DNA of 64,000 bases, taken from JADLGL01 sp050184415. Its GTDB lineage: Bacteria > Pseudomonadota > Alphaproteobacteria > Rhizobiales > Kaistiaceae. Location: assembly GCA_050184415.1 (NCBI GenBank), contig JBFXAJ010000016.1:18088-82087 (forward strand), read 5' to 3'. Below are positions 63,462 through 64,000 of this stretch, one piece after another; position 1 is the first letter of the stretch; each line of letters opens with the position of its first letter. The notes under the pieces are model-generated. The model made no database searches and had not been told where the DNA came from. It saw only the letters and a list, made by a program, of their open reading frames with translations. Both the position numbers and the translations under genes were made by a program.

Positions 63462-64000
63462 ATGGAGACACTCTGGTCCGAACTCATTGCGCTCGGCAGT
63501 GTCATCCTCATCGACGTCGTGCTGGCCGCCGACAATGCGGTGGTCGTCGGACTAGCGGCCGCCGGCCTGCCCCCGCACCAGCGCGGCCGGGCCATCTTCA
63601 TCGGCATCGTTGCCGCAACCATCCTTCGCATCATCTTCGCTCTCGTCGCCACGCAGCTTCTGGCGATCGTGGGCCTGCTGCTGGCCGGCGGCATCCTGCT
63701 CGTCTGGGTGTCGTGGCGGCTCTGGCGCGAGATCCAGTCGGAGCGCCGACACGCGCGCGAAGCGCGGCTCCATGCCGAAGCCAATGAAGGCGTGGAGGTC
63801 CCCGCGCCACCGCCGACCCAGGCGCCCAAGACGCTCCGCCAGGCCGCGACCCAGATCGTGGTCGCCGACGTCTCGATGTCGCTCGTCAACGTGCTCGCGG
63901 TGGCCGGCGCCGCCCGCGATCACACCTGGGTGCTGATCGTCGGCCTCGGTTTGTCGGTCGCGCTGTTGGGCCTCGCCGCGTCGTTCGTCGTCCGGCTCCT
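63462..64000 (+). CDS. TerC family integral membrane protein (cut by window end)
   Basis: The first 179 residues of an open frame that runs off the right edge. METLWSELIALGSVILIDVV is followed by LAADNAVVVGLAA near residues 21-33, the diagnostic TerC motif with membrane acidic residues D19 and D24, then RAIFIGIVAATILRIIFALVA near 43-63, a polar loop near 92-125, and QIVVADVSMSLVNVLAVAGAARD near 131-153, the second half-motif. YjbE-like TerC proteins export manganese or other divalent metals, often during exoenzyme metallation. GAGAG lies before the ATG. Its 5' leader has strong secondary structure. Confidence 0.87.
   Translation, partial: METLWSELIALGSVILIDVVLAADNAVVVGLAAAGLPPHQRGRAIFIGIVAATILRIIFALVATQLLAIVGLLLAGGILLVWVSWRLWREIQSERRHAREARLHAEANEGVEVPAPPPTQAPKTLRQAATQIVVADVSMSLVNVLAVAGAARDHTWVLIVGLGLSVALLGLAASFVVRL

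Overview
The window is about 64 kb of GC-rich, densely coded DNA from an alphaproteobacterium, most likely an order Hyphomicrobiales (Rhizobiales) member. The evidence is protein family content and regulation: CckA, RecA with a GAAC-N7-GTAC LexA-type box, a single-cysteine DksA, CtrA-type TTAA-N7-TTAA boxes, a GGAAC-N16-CGTT EcfG-type promoter, a 1760-residue membrane-anchored helical protein resembling the growth pole ring protein of polar-growing Rhizobiales, and many RIME-like intergenic palindromes. The genus cannot be told from the window. No rRNA, tRNA, CRISPR array, insertion sequence or prophage was seen.

Layout. 0-5.5 kb: an AEC transporter, a glyoxylate/tartronate-semialdehyde pair (garR, hyi), a DHA2-type efflux pump and a HEAT-repeat protein. 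5.7-7.8 kb: rpsD, a TrmJ-type RNA methyltransferase, a TfoX-N protein. 7.9-12.4 kb: an ECF sigma factor locus with its anti-sigma factor, a subtilase, two small secreted low-complexity proteins and a DUF6065 protein. 12.8-20.7 kb: icd, a Kef-type antiporter, alaS, a VOC protein, recA. 20.7-25.6 kb: cckA, fliO, dksA and a FlgN-like gene. 25.7-30.7 kb: SixA, YcjX/YcjF, and a membrane cytochrome b plus Tat molybdopterin oxidoreductase. 30.7-38.1 kb: the GPR-like protein, a ferredoxin and its reductase. 38.3-43.8 kb: an Mla/MCE lipid transport operon with an unusually long MlaD. 43.8-47.3 kb: DUF998, pgi, an aminotransferase. 47.5-52.7 kb: DsbA, aroQ, accBC, aat, DUF2155, a DUF3309 miniprotein, HIT. 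52.7-58 kb: an ABC-2 exporter, a Rieske ferredoxin, a fatty acid desaturase. 58.1-64 kb: a guanidine locus and a TerC-family gene cut by the window end.

Two systems stand out. First, five promoters in 2.8 kb share exactly GGAAT-N16-CGT, each correctly oriented before one of five transcription units: the asparagine-serine repeat protein, DUF6065, the subtilase, the Ser-Asp-rich protein, and the sigma/anti-sigma operon itself. This defines a compact, autoregulated ECF regulon of secreted or envelope proteins with unknown purpose. Second, a guanidine-I riboswitch with an overlapping terminator sits just after a near-consensus sigma-54 promoter. It precedes an ABC importer, a GdmH-type nickel-dependent guanidine hydrolase and a strongly histidine-rich protein that could handle nickel. 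This suggests guanidine is used as a nitrogen source under combined nitrogen and guanidine control.

Gene starts were moved from the longest frame when a ribosome binding site or family length favoured another codon; these choices are stated per entry.
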